DNA of 49,664 bases from positions 1 through 49,664 of the forward strand of contig NZ_JAKSXZ010000043.1 in the NCBI RefSeq assembly GCF_022829465.1. The letters are read 5' to 3'. Origin of the DNA: Methylobacterium sp. J-067 (GTDB lineage: Bacteria > Pseudomonadota > Alphaproteobacteria > Rhizobiales > Beijerinckiaceae). Under the pieces are notes generated by a model that saw only the letters and a program-made list of their open reading frames with translations, was not told where the DNA came from and did no database searches. The translations under genes and the position numbers were made by a program. Shown in pieces: positions 14,790 to 23,249 of this stretch; positions within the stretch are counted from its first letter, which is position 1, and every line of letters begins with the position of its first letter.

Positions 14790-15664
14790 TCAGTGCAGCC
14801 CGGCCTTGCGCTGCATCTTGTCGGCGAGCTTCGTCAGCAGGAAATCGCCATTCGACTCGGCCAACTTGGTCAGGCTGGACTCCCAGGAGGGCGTCAGCGT
14901 CGGGCGCTGTGGCGTCCGGCTGCGTCCGGAACAGAAGCCGGGGTCTGTCCTCGTTGACCAACCGTGGCACGGTGACCTGCGTGCCGTCCCGCCTGGCGAA
15001 CGTCGTCATAGGCACCTGCGCCTTGCCGTTCCGCACCTTGTGCTTCAGGCGTTCCCGGGACTGCATCGCCAGGTCCCGCGGGGGACGGGCGTGGACGCCG
15101 ACGCCCAGGCGCGTCGGGTCGCGGGCACCGACCTTGATCTCGAACACCTCCAGCGCCCGCCGTACTCCGTGTTGCGCTGGTTGCCGTCGCCCAAGGCCTT
15201 GCCGAGCATCCGCATGTCCGAGGCCTTGAACGACCCGGAGGCGTTCGGGCGGATACCCTGCGTCGCCAGGCCGGACACGTTCGCAGGTACACCTGGTTGC
15301 GGTTCGGGAAGAAGCCCTCGATGCCGACGTCGCCGCCGGGCCTGCGTTCCTCGCCGAACGCGTACTTCAGCCACACAGACTAGTCGCGCCGGATGTAGGC
15401 GGCGGACTTCATGTCATCCAGCCTGTCCACGGTCGCCAGGCGTTGGCGGTCGAGCTCGTAGCCGACCGCCTTGAGGGTGTATTCGTTGTGGTGCCGGAGG
15501 GCGATGGGGAGTGCCTTCCGGAACTTGTTGACGCCATCCAGCACGACCCGGTTGAGGCTGAACTGCACGGTCTGGGGGAAGGCGGACGACGCCAGGTACG
15601 TGAACCGTCCCCGGGCGGCCTCGACCGCGTCAGCGACCTTGATGTCGACTTGGAAGCCGGCCAC
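14790..15664 (-). pseudogene. Phage-like protein gene, multiply frameshifted
   Basis: From a GTG at 15664 (behind AGGAACC) the frame reads AGFQVDIKVADAVEAARG, FPQTVQFSLNRVVLDGVNKFRKALP and on to AAYIRRD, meets TAG at 15380-15382, then continues as SVWLKYAFGEERRPGG. It shifts frame near 15285 to VSGLATQGIRPNASGSFKASD, again near 15150 to LEVFEIKVGARDPTRLG, and once more near 14900 to TPSWESSLTKLAESNGDFLL, ending at TGA 14790-14792. Rejoined, it would be about 290 residues. The look is that of a phage structural or tail-associated protein, but I cannot name the family. At least one stop and three shifts mean it is dead. Confidence 0.65.
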
Positions 15665-16115
15665 GACGGGGGTTCCTGAAGGTGGGGTCCGACGCTGTGC
15701 GCAGGTGCCCGAGGTGGGTGGGATCAACCAACCCGGGCACCGTATCACGCGCGACCGATTCGCCGCCTGAGGGCCTGGACTTGGCGGCGTGCGTGAGGCG
15801 GGCGATGACCCGGTCCATGGCCTCGCGCGTCTCCAGGTCGCCGGAGATCTTTAGGCAGGCCATGGCGCCCACGATGGCGCTGTGGAGGTCCACGGCATCG
15901 ACCCGCGCCTTCATGCGGCCATCGGCGGTGACATACCCGGAGACGGCCTCCACGAGGCCCTGCACGATGGCGGCGTCCGTCAGGGCGTCAGCCTTGCGCT
16001 GGTCACGCCAGCGTTTCGTCCTCGTGGCGGCGACGAGGCGGGCCTTGGACTGCTGGGATGGGGTGACGGGGATGATCATGCCGGGCATGATGCCAGGGCG
16101 CGATGCAAGGGACAC
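15630..16115 (-). CDS. Hypothetical island protein
   Basis: This is 161 residues from a GTG at 16115, with AGGA 6 bases before it; ATGs at 16088 and 16079 are alternatives. The start is followed by a basic stretch (KARLVAATRTKRWRDQRK) and a helical middle (ALTDAAIVQGLVEAVSGYVTADGRMKARVDAVDLHSAIVGAMACL). The C-terminal part becomes Arg/Pro-rich and overlaps the first 35 bases of the broken phage-like gene downstream, so the true end may once have been elsewhere. Function is unknown; it precedes a phage-like gene in the same orientation. Confidence 0.6.
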   Translation of the reverse strand: MSLASRPGIMPGMIIPVTPSQQSKARLVAATRTKRWRDQRKADALTDAAIVQGLVEAVSGYVTADGRMKARVDAVDLHSAIVGAMACLKISGDLETREAMDRVIARLTHAAKSRPSGGESVARDTVPGLVDPTHLGHLRTASDPTFRNPRRGRLPSRHQGR

Positions 16116-16231
16116 GAGGGTCCTGAAACGAGTGGACCCCGCCCCCCGGTGAGAACCGAGTGACGGGGTCCGAGATGTGCTGCATCCCGCGTCTCACCGC
16201 AGGAAGGTCATACCCATCCAAGGGCCATTCT

Positions 16232-18385
16232 TCAAGGCGCGACAGGCAGTTGCGAGGTCCACCGGACACCCGTGAGGTCGGCGAGGAACGCCGGGAGTTC
16301 GAGGTCGTCAGGACCCCCGGGGCCGTGCCCAGGGGAGACCCGTGAAGGGGGTTCGGCGAGGTGGGAGCTATGGTCACCTGCCCGGGATGCGGAGGGGCTG
16401 TAGGAGGCTCCCTGGCCAATGGGCGCGGTGAGGGCGTTCCGGATGATCCCGTTCACGGTTGCGACAGGGCCCCTGCGAGGGTCAGGGAGGGCCGTCAGGA
16501 GGGGTGTGACACAAGGGCCGATGTCGATGCCCGCCGGGTCCGGAGAGGGGCTGTACGGGGCTGCCGGTGGTTCGGTCGATGCGAGGGGCCTGTCCGGGGC
16601 GATGGCGATGGCCGGGACGGGGTCAGACGAGGCGGTCGAAAGGGGGGCGGCGAGAGGGGTCGCCTCCGGCTCCGGCTCCGCCACTATAGTATCGGTCGAA
16701 TCGTGAACCACTGGGACGGACCCCTCCTCCACGGCTTCCGAGACCGTTTCGACGACCGGCCTCGGACCCGCCGCCTCGGCCTCGCGCATCGCACGGTACA
16801 GGGACGTCCTCGCCCGGCGACCCCCGAACGCCGCGACGATCTCGGTCGGGCTCATCCCCGCGTCCCGCATCGCCAGGGCCTCGTAGCCATCCGCCAGTCG
16901 GGCCTCAACGGTCAGGGGACGGGCCTCGGCCCCCGCGACCTGCCGGCGTTCCGCGGACCGCTGCCGCTCGTCCTTCCGAACCCCGCCTCCCTCCAACAAG
17001 GCCTCTGCACCCGGGATCTCGGCGACCATCTCCGGGGTCAGCCCCAGGAGGTCGATCATGCGGCCCTTCGAGTACGAGTAGACCGTGGTGCGCTCGACCC
17101 CGTCCCTCACCGAGACCTCGCCCGCCTCGTGGCGACGCAAGCTGGCATCCAGCGCCCCTAGGGCCTCGCGCATCTCGTCCTCGGGCAGGCCCGCGGGACC
17201 GTGCAGCCGGGCCGCCCAGGACGCGGCGGTCCCGCCTTCGTGCTGCGCGAGGGCGCAGGCGCTCAGGAATCCCCACAGGTCCCTCATCCCCTCCGGGGGG
17301 CTGCCGCCCCACCAAACCCGCACGGCGTCGAGGGCCTCGGCAATCTCGTGCCAGTACGACCCCTTGCAACGCCGCCGGGCTGGGGTCTCGGTCTCGTCGT
17401 CGCCGGTCACGCCGCGGGCCTGACGGTTGGCCTCACGCAGGGACCATTCGGCATGCCGCTCGTCTCGCAGGGCCTGTAGCTGCGCCCGCGTCCACGGCAG
17501 GAACGCGTCGGCCAGGTCCTCGAATCGGTGCCTCTCGACGTCGGTCCACGATGCCGGCCATACCAGCCGGGCGGTGCTCCTCGACTTTGGGTTCCAGGTG
17601 CCGGCGAGGCGCAGTACGCGGGCCGTGTCGCAAACCTTGCGGTCGAGATCCGTGCCCCGCCAGATGCCCGCCATCTTGGTCTCGTGGGCGATGACCTCGG
17701 CGTCCGCCATCCGGGTGCCGATGGACGTGCGGACGGTCAGCATGGGCTTGCCGTGCGTCGGGCCGTGGAATCCACGCATCACCGCATACCACCGGCGCAT
17801 GAATCCGTCCGTCGCCTTGCGGGCCTCGTGCAGGAACACGATGTGCAGGCCGCGACCGCTGCAGAGGATGTAGGACGGGCGCGGCAGACCGGCGGCGTCT
17901 AGGCGCGCCAGCATCACGCCCGCCATCTCCTCGTGATCCATGCCTCGGAACATCGCGGTCTGGCACTCGATGTCCGCGATGAGCGCCTGAACCTGGGCGA
18001 CGGCGGACCGCCCGCGGGCGCCGCGATGCCTCTGCATCGAGAGGTGGGTTGCCCACAACAAGTCGTCGCTGTCGGCGAGGCAGGAGACGGGGACGACGCG
18101 GGTCTCCCACCTGAACGTCCCGTCGGGCATCTGCGTAGCCCGCATCAAGCTGACCATCCCCTCGGAGTCGGCCCCGTTCGGATGGACGATGTTCGCGTGA
18201 GCGATGCGCTGGGCGCCGTTGACCCGGTGGGCGGCGGTGCGCCGTTCCCGCTCGATGGCGTCCAGGCGCGCGGCCTCGGCCTCGGGCAGGAGGATTTCCG
18301 CGAAAGGGTCGAGGCGGGCGGGTGATACGTGGAGCACGCGGGAGGTCGGTGAGAGAGGGGCCAAATCCGTCGCTAGGGGCAGCAC
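16232..18385 (-). CDS. AEP-primase-like replication protein
   Basis: This is 717 residues. Residues 130-260 show the archaeo-eukaryotic-primase pattern: LIADIE near 136-140 (the metal-binding D-x-E), SGRGLHIVF near 176-184 (the S-x-H nucleotide motif) and TWNPKSR near 270. A helical middle part follows (WGFLSACALAQHEGGTAASWAARL), then a helix-turn-helix-like segment near 515-555 (AMRDAGMSPTEIVAAFGGRRARTSLYRAM). The last 150 residues are a Pro/Ser/Ala/Asp-rich, probably disordered tail. Such proteins start replication of plasmids, phages and integrative elements. The start is a GTG at 18385; no helicase domain is seen. The phased CATGG repeats at 18669-18729 lie upstream and could be its origin. 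Confidence 0.75.
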   Translation of the reverse strand: MLPLATDLAPLSPTSRVLHVSPARLDPFAEILLPEAEAARLDAIERERRTAAHRVNGAQRIAHANIVHPNGADSEGMVSLMRATQMPDGTFRWETRVVPVSCLADSDDLLWATHLSMQRHRGARGRSAVAQVQALIADIECQTAMFRGMDHEEMAGVMLARLDAAGLPRPSYILCSGRGLHIVFLHEARKATDGFMRRWYAVMRGFHGPTHGKPMLTVRTSIGTRMADAEVIAHETKMAGIWRGTDLDRKVCDTARVLRLAGTWNPKSRSTARLVWPASWTDVERHRFEDLADAFLPWTRAQLQALRDERHAEWSLREANRQARGVTGDDETETPARRRCKGSYWHEIAEALDAVRVWWGGSPPEGMRDLWGFLSACALAQHEGGTAASWAARLHGPAGLPEDEMREALGALDASLRRHEAGEVSVRDGVERTTVYSYSKGRMIDLLGLTPEMVAEIPGAEALLEGGGVRKDERQRSAERRQVAGAEARPLTVEARLADGYEALAMRDAGMSPTEIVAAFGGRRARTSLYRAMREAEAAGPRPVVETVSEAVEEGSVPVVHDSTDTIVAEPEPEATPLAAPLSTASSDPVPAIAIAPDRPLASTEPPAAPYSPSPDPAGIDIGPCVTPLLTALPDPRRGPVATVNGIIRNALTAPIGQGASYSPSASRAGDHSSHLAEPPSRVSPGHGPGGPDDLELPAFLADLTGVRWTSQLPVAP

Positions 18386-18943
18386 TCCCTGGCGCGAATC
18401 TGACTATGCTCAGCCTCGGGCATGCTGGCGACAAGGGGGAAGCCACCCCCCGGGGGGCCTTACCCACCGCCGCGAAGGTCGGCGGTTAACGCGGGTGCCG
18501 TGCCCCACGGAACGGCGATCCGGGCCCTGAGAACCGGGTGGGTTCGGTCCGGGGATAGTCCGCAGACCCTCTGGCACCCAAAACCCCTGTAGGTGGCCTC
18601 CCTGACCGATCTCGGCGGTCATCTGTTTTCCTGTGGGCAAAATACCGAGAAGGGCGCTGACGAGCGATCCCATGGGAAAACGCATAGCTCCCATGACAGC
18701 CCATGGGGCGCCCATGGCTGGACGCATGGCTTGCGTGGGAAACGATTCGGATCGACTCCGAATTCGGTCGCCGGCCTCGCTCCTGGTCCCTCCGAACCGC
18801 GCACCGCCTGACGAAGTCCAGGCATAACGTCAGCAGAGGCCGTTAGCGCGTTGGATTCGCTTGTCGAATCTCAGGCGTGGCGCTTCCATCCGCCTCGATG
18901 GAACTCACCCCGCACCCACGCGCTGCCATGGCCCCCCGAGGCC
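18386..18943. other. Intergenic region between primase-like gene and rightward genes
   Basis: These 558 bases separate divergent genes. They carry a GC palindrome CCCCCCGGGGGG near 18450, the phased CATGG repeats (18669-18729) and no supported gene. Position next to a replication protein and repeat content make it the best candidate for the element's origin of replication, though no clear AT-rich unwinding stretch is visible. Confidence 0.5.
18669..18729. repeat. Helically phased CCCATGG repeats (iteron-like)
   Basis: CCCATGGG (18669), CCCATG (18690), CCCATGGG (18700), CCCATGG (18711) and a final GCATGG (CATGG at 18725) are spaced 21, 10, 11 and 12 bases apart, that is, by one or two helical turns, so the motif recurs on the same DNA face. 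This looks like a cooperative binding site: iterons of a replication initiator or an operator array. Confidence 0.55.
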
Positions 18944-19264
18944 ATGCCGACAGCCCCCGTCAAGGCGGGCCGCGGCGCCGGCGCGTATGGCTCCTCTCCC
19001 CAGACGGCCGTCCTCGGCGCCGTCGTCATGCGCGGCCTAGCGGCGGTCACCCGCGACCGCCGGCTGACTTCGCCCCAGATGCGGGCGCTGCTGCGGCAGC
19101 CGGATACCGCCGACGGGCACCTGCGCGCCGAACTGGCCACGATCCGCCGCTGGGACGGTGACGCCGTCTCCTGGCGCCGGCTGATGGTGTTCTGCGACGA
19201 CCTCGGGTGCGACGCCGGCGAGATCATCGCCTCGCACTACGCCTCGACCCGGAACGTGCACTGA
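18944..19264 (+). CDS. Hypothetical phage-type protein
   Basis: This is 106 residues from ATG 18944. A Gly/Ala-rich start (MPTAPVKAGRGAGAYGSS) is followed by TAVLGAVVMRGLAAVTRDRRLTSPQMRALLRQPDTADGHLRAELATIRRWDGDAVSWRRLMVFCDDLGCDAGEIIA, a helical, acidic and Arg-rich pattern. Its stop TGA overlaps the ATG of the RuvC-like fragment (shared A), so they formed an operon of the kind found in phage recombination modules. No family is recognised. A TTG start at 18851 is possible. Confidence 0.55.
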   Translation: MPTAPVKAGRGAGAYGSSPQTAVLGAVVMRGLAAVTRDRRLTSPQMRALLRQPDTADGHLRAELATIRRWDGDAVSWRRLMVFCDDLGCDAGEIIASHYASTRNVH

Positions 19265-19355
19265 TGCACCTCGGCGTCGACCCCGGAAAGAACGGTGCCT
19301 GGGCCCTCCTCGACAGGGACGGGCGGCTCGTGGACGCCGACCACTTCCCCCTCGA
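19264..19355 (+). pseudogene. RuvC-like Holliday junction resolvase, truncated
   Basis: ATG 19264 opens MHLGVDPGKNGAWALLDRDGRLV and then DADHFPLDG, the first beta-hairpin of the RNase-H-like RuvC fold with its catalytic Asp in GVDPG. After about 30 residues the resemblance stops and the frame runs on through low-complexity Gly/Glu/Arg sequence to 19617, crossing into the convergent gene. The other acidic catalytic residues are missing, so this is the stump of a phage-type resolvase. Confidence 0.65.
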
Positions 19356-19478
19356 CGGGGAGGGCGACGAGCGCGGCGAGGCTGGGCAGCGTGATGAACA
19401 GGGTCGGCGCGACCACGAATCCTCCGGGTCGCCGACACCTTCACCGACCCGGTCCTCCAAGGCCATGGCTGCGCCGGC

Positions 19479-19898
19479 TCAATCCCCTGTGCTGAGATCC
19501 CCGCGTCCCCCGGGGCACGGTGCCGGCCCGCGGACGGCGACGTCGGGACGGAGCGGCTCGCTCAGGGACGTCCAGACCCAGCCGCTCTTGTCGGTCGCCC
19601 CGGCCGGGCTGTCGTAGACCGCCACCATCCGCCCGTCCGGTCCCCGAAGCGCCGCGCCGCGGCCCCGGTACAGATTGGTCTCACGGCCCGTGCGGACGTC
19701 GACGACCCCGCATGAAACGACTAGGTCCCACGTAGCCCCCTGCGCGGGCGTCGCGTCCCACCGCCCGAACGCGGCCGCGGTTCCGTGCGTCTGCCCGCGG
19801 ACGTCGAGGACCCAACGGTCTCCCTTTTCCGGGAATGGGGCAGCCAGCGCCGCCGTGGCCCATGCCAATACTGCGATTACTAGAATTCGGCCAAGCAT
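19479..19898 (-). CDS. Small exported hypothetical protein
   Basis: This is 139 residues. GGAGG precedes the ATG at 19898. A Sec signal peptide (MLGRILVIAVLAWATAALAA) is followed by FPEKGDRWVLDVRGQTHG, a Gly/Asp-rich beta-type body with a single Cys pair (SCGVVDV and the C-terminal PCPGG). It is the last gene of a leftward operon of six and overlaps the preceding gene by 19 bases. No family is recognised; an exported product from a mobile element could act at the envelope, but this is a guess. Confidence 0.65.
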   Translation of the reverse strand: MLGRILVIAVLAWATAALAAPFPEKGDRWVLDVRGQTHGTAAAFGRWDATPAQGATWDLVVSCGVVDVRTGRETNLYRGRGAALRGPDGRMVAVYDSPAGATDKSGWVWTSLSEPLRPDVAVRGPAPCPGGRGDLSTGD

Positions 19899-20206
19899 GT
19901 CCCATCCTCCAGGAAGTAGACGGCGATTGCGGTGGTGATGATCTCGTTCGTGTCCCGGCGTCGGAATCCGGGCTCTTGGATGCGGTAGCCGACGGGGATG
20001 GCCCCCGGCGGCGGCAGGGCGTCGGTGGGTGTCCCCGTGACGTGGGCGTGAACCTCACGGCGGCCCCGGAGGGCACGCAGGCGGCCGGACTCGCTGACGC
20101 GGAACCAGCAGTCCCGGAGCGCCAGGGCGGGCGCGTGGCCCGTGACGCGTCCGTTCTCGCGGACGGACCACATGGCCTTCGGGCGGTGGCGGTACACGTC
20201 AGTCAT
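19880..20206 (-). CDS. Hypothetical island protein
   Basis: This is 108 residues from ATG 20206. It begins MTDVYRHRPKAMWSVRENGRV, continues DCWFRVSESGRLRALRGRREVHAHVTG and ends FLEDGTCLAEF. The pattern is basic and aromatic in the first half and beta-like in the second. It overlaps the exported-protein gene downstream by 19 bases and follows the 51-residue gene by 37 bases. No domain is recognised. Confidence 0.6.
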   Translation of the reverse strand: MTDVYRHRPKAMWSVRENGRVTGHAPALALRDCWFRVSESGRLRALRGRREVHAHVTGTPTDALPPPGAIPVGYRIQEPGFRRRDTNEIITTAIAVYFLEDGTCLAEF

Positions 20207-20243
20207 CGGGCGTGCCGAGCGCGGACCGGAGGGCGTCCATCGG

Positions 20244-20399
20244 CTAAAGGTCGGCCTGGGCGGCCATGCACGCCACGATGGCCTCGCCGACCGGTCGAGG
20301 CAGACGCCCCGAATCGATCAGGCGCTGGATGTGGAGGCACAGCTCCAGCAGGGCGATGTCGCGGTCACGGGCGACGGGATCACAGGGACGCGCGGTCAT
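20244..20399 (-). CDS. 51-residue hypothetical protein
   Basis: A short frame from ATG 20399 (GGAGAT upstream) to TAG 20244-20246 reads MTARPCDPVARDRDIALLELC, then HIQRLIDSGRLPRPVGEAIVA, and ends CMAAQADL. It is helical and carries three Cys. It sits 16 bases after the preceding small gene and 37 before the next, in line with the six-gene operon, and its ribosome-binding site and spacing support it as real. Confidence 0.6.
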   Translation of the reverse strand: MTARPCDPVARDRDIALLELCLHIQRLIDSGRLPRPVGEAIVACMAAQADL

Positions 20400-20415
20400 G
20401 GGGGATCTCCAGGCG

Positions 20416-20616
20416 TTAGACGTGGGCTACGGAATGGGCGGCATCCCCGGCGGCCAGGGCCACCTTGAGGGCGTCGTCGGCGGTCATCGTCCCCGCCGCG
20501 ACGTGGTCGGCGAGGCGACGGCAGGTGAGGTCGGCGGCGATGCACAGCAGGCCATTGGCCGTGCGGGACCGTGCCGCGTCGGCGAGGCGCCGGCGGATGG
20601 TGTCGAGGGCTTCCAT
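20416..20616 (-). CDS. Small helical hypothetical protein
   Basis: This is 66 residues from ATG 20616 to TAA 20416-20418. It reads MEALDTIRRRLADAARSRT, then LLCIAADLTCRRLADHVAAG and TMTADDALKVALAAGDAAHSV: two or three amphipathic helices with two Cys. It lies 11 bases downstream of the AAA+/M41 protease gene, the spacing of translationally linked genes, so it may be an adaptor or partner of that protease, although nothing in the sequence shows this directly. Confidence 0.6.
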   Translation of the reverse strand: MEALDTIRRRLADAARSRTANGLLCIAADLTCRRLADHVAAGTMTADDALKVALAAGDAAHSVAHV

Positions 20617-20627
20617 GGAGGCCCCCG

Positions 20628-23195
20628 CTAGTGGCAGTGCCGGCGGGACGGGGAGGCCTCGGCGACGAGCCGGGCCACCTGCGCGCCGTCGAGGCGGCGC
20701 TGTTCCACGAGGGCGTCCGCGATCCGTCTGACGGCCCCGGCGTGCCGGCGCACGGTCTCCCGGGTTCCGGCGTACAGGCGGTCGAGCGTCTCCTGGACCT
20801 CCCTGCGCAACAGGGGGGCGGTCGTCAGGGCCGTCGCCGGGTCGAGGGACACGGCCACCAGGCCGCGGGACCCCAGGCCCCATTCCCCCACCATTTCGAC
20901 CACCATCTTGGTGGCCTGCGCCAGATCGTGCGACGCCCCGGAGCTCACGGAGTCGAGGAGCATGTCCTCCGCCGCGCGCCCGGCCAGCAGCAGCCGGATG
21001 CGCGTCTCGGCCTGGGTCCGCGTCCAGACGCCCCGCGCGGCGGCACCCAGCTTGACCCAGCCTGCCATTCCGTCGCCGGCCTGGATGGCGACGACGAGGT
21101 CGTCGCAGGGCTCCTCCAGGGTCGCCAGCAGGGCGTGTCCGGCCTCGTGGACGGCGTAGCGGTCGAGCGCCTCGGCGGGCACGCCCTCGTCCCCGGCGCC
21201 GGCGACCGTCAGCAGGTCGTCGAGCGTCAGCGAACGGTCGGCGTGGCGGGCCCGGCGCCGGGCGTCCTCCACGAGGGCCTCGATCATGGCCCCCGTGTAC
21301 CGCTCGGTGCGCCAGGCGACGGGCAGCAGGTCGGCCCCCGGCAGGTCCCCGGCGAGGCGCACGCGGATCATCTCGACGCGCTCCTCGACGTCCGGCAGGC
21401 CGATCTCGATGTGCACGCCGAGACGGCCCGGGCGCAGAATGGCGGGGTCGATGCGACCGAGGTCGTTCGTCGTGCCGATGACGATGACGCCCTCGCGGCC
21501 GCCGGCGCCGTCGAGGCATTCGAGGAACGAGTTCGTGACCTGGATGACGTAATCGGAATGGTCGTGCCGCACCGTGCGCCTATCGACGAATGTCTCGCAC
21601 TCGTCGACCAGGAGGATGGCCCCCCGGCGCCCGGCCGCCTTGACCCGGGCCTCGTCGAAGGAGCCCCTCATGCCCCTGAGGGTCGTCCCGAGGTGGCCGG
21701 CGTCCAGCGACTGCCATAGCGGGAGAGAGGCGATGACGAGCGGGATGCCCGCGCTCGCGGCGAATGCCTGGACTCCTAGCGTCTTGCCCGTGCCCGGGGG
21801 GCCGTGGAACACCGCGCCGTTCGAGACGGTCGACCAGGGCGCGCCGGCCCGCCATCCCTCCAGGTCCCTCATGGTCGAGCGGCACCACTCGACCGCCTTC
21901 CGGGCCCCGTGTAGGTCGTCGAGCGTCAGGTCCCGCCCGCGGCCGCTGGCCTTTGGGGGAGCCGTCAGCCGGGCGAGGTCGGCGATGATGGCCTTCGGCA
22001 GCCGCCCGGGACGCACGGCGATGGCGAGGTGCTCTGCGGTGACCGACAGGCCCGCGACCGCAGCGCGCTCGGACGCCGACAACGGCTGTCCCGTCTCCGC
22101 ACGGATGACGGTCGACAGGTCCCCGGCGTCGATGGGGGACAGCGTCAGGCGGTGCACGGCGGCCTGGAGCGCGGCCGGCGGCAGGCACGTGCCCGCGTCC
22201 GGGGTCAGGCACACGAGCGCGGCCGGGGCCCGCAGGGCGGATAGGAACTCCTTCGGGCGCCTCTCCTTGTCCGAGTTCCCCTTCGGCGGGTCGGTGTGGA
22301 TGATCCGCCTAACGTTGTGCAGGCCGAGCGAGTGGAATGAAATCGAGTCGAGGGCGGCCAGGGTTAGCCTGTCGGGCACGTCGACGAGCACGACGATGCC
22401 GCCCACGTCGATGTCCTGGCGCAGGCCGGCGACGCCGTTGAGCGTCCGGAGGAGCTGCCTCCCGGCTGCGGTGACGACGGGGGAGCCGGGGATGACATCG
22501 CCCTCGTCCACGTCCTCGGGGACGGAGCCCGTGTCGTCGTGGACGGGACCGCGCGGGGCGATGCTGGAGATGGCCGGGGAACGGCGTGTGCCGGCGGGGG
22601 CCGCGGGTTGGGCGCCGCCGTTGGCGAGCGCCTCCGCGAGGACGCCGATGGCGCCCTGGCCCGCCAGCCGCATGGGCATCGGGAATGCGCTCAGTCCGAG
22701 GACGGCGGCGTCGAACCGGTGGCCATCGGGGCGCATCCGCCTGAGCTCGGCGGCACGGGTGGCGACGTAGTCGAGATGCGGCTGGCTCCCGCACTCCATG
22801 AGGGCCATCGCTGTCGCATCGGCGATTGCCTCCCACTCGGCGGCGTCAGCCTGGCTGCACGCGAAGTCGAGGATGTCGCCCCCATCGCCCCCGTCGATCT
22901 CGGTGAGGCGACGGATGGCGTTGTCGAACGCGGTCGACGTCTGTTCGTACGCGATGCGAGCCAGGATCGGGTCGCGATACAGTTCGTCCCGGACGCCCAG
23001 GCAGGTCGTCTGGATACCCGTCCAGGCGATGTGCACCTCGGAATCGGTGTCGCCGTACCATGCGGCGAGCCGGTGAACCGTGAGGGCGAACATCTCGATG
23101 AACGGCGAGTCGCCAATTCGGATCGGGGTCAGGTCACCGGAGAGGGAGGCGTGCAGGCACAGGCGCTGCCACGCCGGGTCTGGCGTAGGGGACAT
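20628..23195 (-). CDS. Soluble AAA+ ATPase / M41 zinc peptidase (FtsH-like)
   Basis: This is 855 residues. ATG 23195 is chosen over 23207 because GGAGCC precedes it properly. Residues 1 to about 400 have no recognised enzyme motif. The AAA+ module follows: Walker A GPPGTGKT near 465, Walker B ILLVDECE near 530, sensor and arginine-finger region GTTNDLGRIDPAILRPGRL near 585-600. The M41 peptidase has the zinc motif HEAGH near 684 and the third ligand Asp in SGASHDLAQATKMV near 756. All catalytic residues of both enzymes are present. Unlike FtsH, no membrane segment is seen, so it should be a cytoplasmic ATP-driven protease. It is the second gene of a leftward operon in the island. The substrates are unknown. 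Confidence 0.85.
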   Translation of the reverse strand: MSPTPDPAWQRLCLHASLSGDLTPIRIGDSPFIEMFALTVHRLAAWYGDTDSEVHIAWTGIQTTCLGVRDELYRDPILARIAYEQTSTAFDNAIRRLTEIDGGDGGDILDFACSQADAAEWEAIADATAMALMECGSQPHLDYVATRAAELRRMRPDGHRFDAAVLGLSAFPMPMRLAGQGAIGVLAEALANGGAQPAAPAGTRRSPAISSIAPRGPVHDDTGSVPEDVDEGDVIPGSPVVTAAGRQLLRTLNGVAGLRQDIDVGGIVVLVDVPDRLTLAALDSISFHSLGLHNVRRIIHTDPPKGNSDKERRPKEFLSALRAPAALVCLTPDAGTCLPPAALQAAVHRLTLSPIDAGDLSTVIRAETGQPLSASERAAVAGLSVTAEHLAIAVRPGRLPKAIIADLARLTAPPKASGRGRDLTLDDLHGARKAVEWCRSTMRDLEGWRAGAPWSTVSNGAVFHGPPGTGKTLGVQAFAASAGIPLVIASLPLWQSLDAGHLGTTLRGMRGSFDEARVKAAGRRGAILLVDECETFVDRRTVRHDHSDYVIQVTNSFLECLDGAGGREGVIVIGTTNDLGRIDPAILRPGRLGVHIEIGLPDVEERVEMIRVRLAGDLPGADLLPVAWRTERYTGAMIEALVEDARRRARHADRSLTLDDLLTVAGAGDEGVPAEALDRYAVHEAGHALLATLEEPCDDLVVAIQAGDGMAGWVKLGAAARGVWTRTQAETRIRLLLAGRAAEDMLLDSVSSGASHDLAQATKMVVEMVGEWGLGSRGLVAVSLDPATALTTAPLLRREVQETLDRLYAGTRETVRRHAGAVRRIADALVEQRRLDGAQVARLVAEASPSRRHCH

Positions 23196-23249
23196 GGTTG
23201 GCTCCATCAGCAGCGAGTGTCATGAGACAACCCGCGCAGGAGGCCAGGC

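Noticed and set aside
19368..19465. A minus-strand stretch reading GGFVVAPTLFITLPSLAALVALP, like a membrane peptide
   Set aside because: A stop codon lies just upstream, it has no ATG start or ribosome-binding site, and it overlaps the RuvC-like fragment on the other strand.
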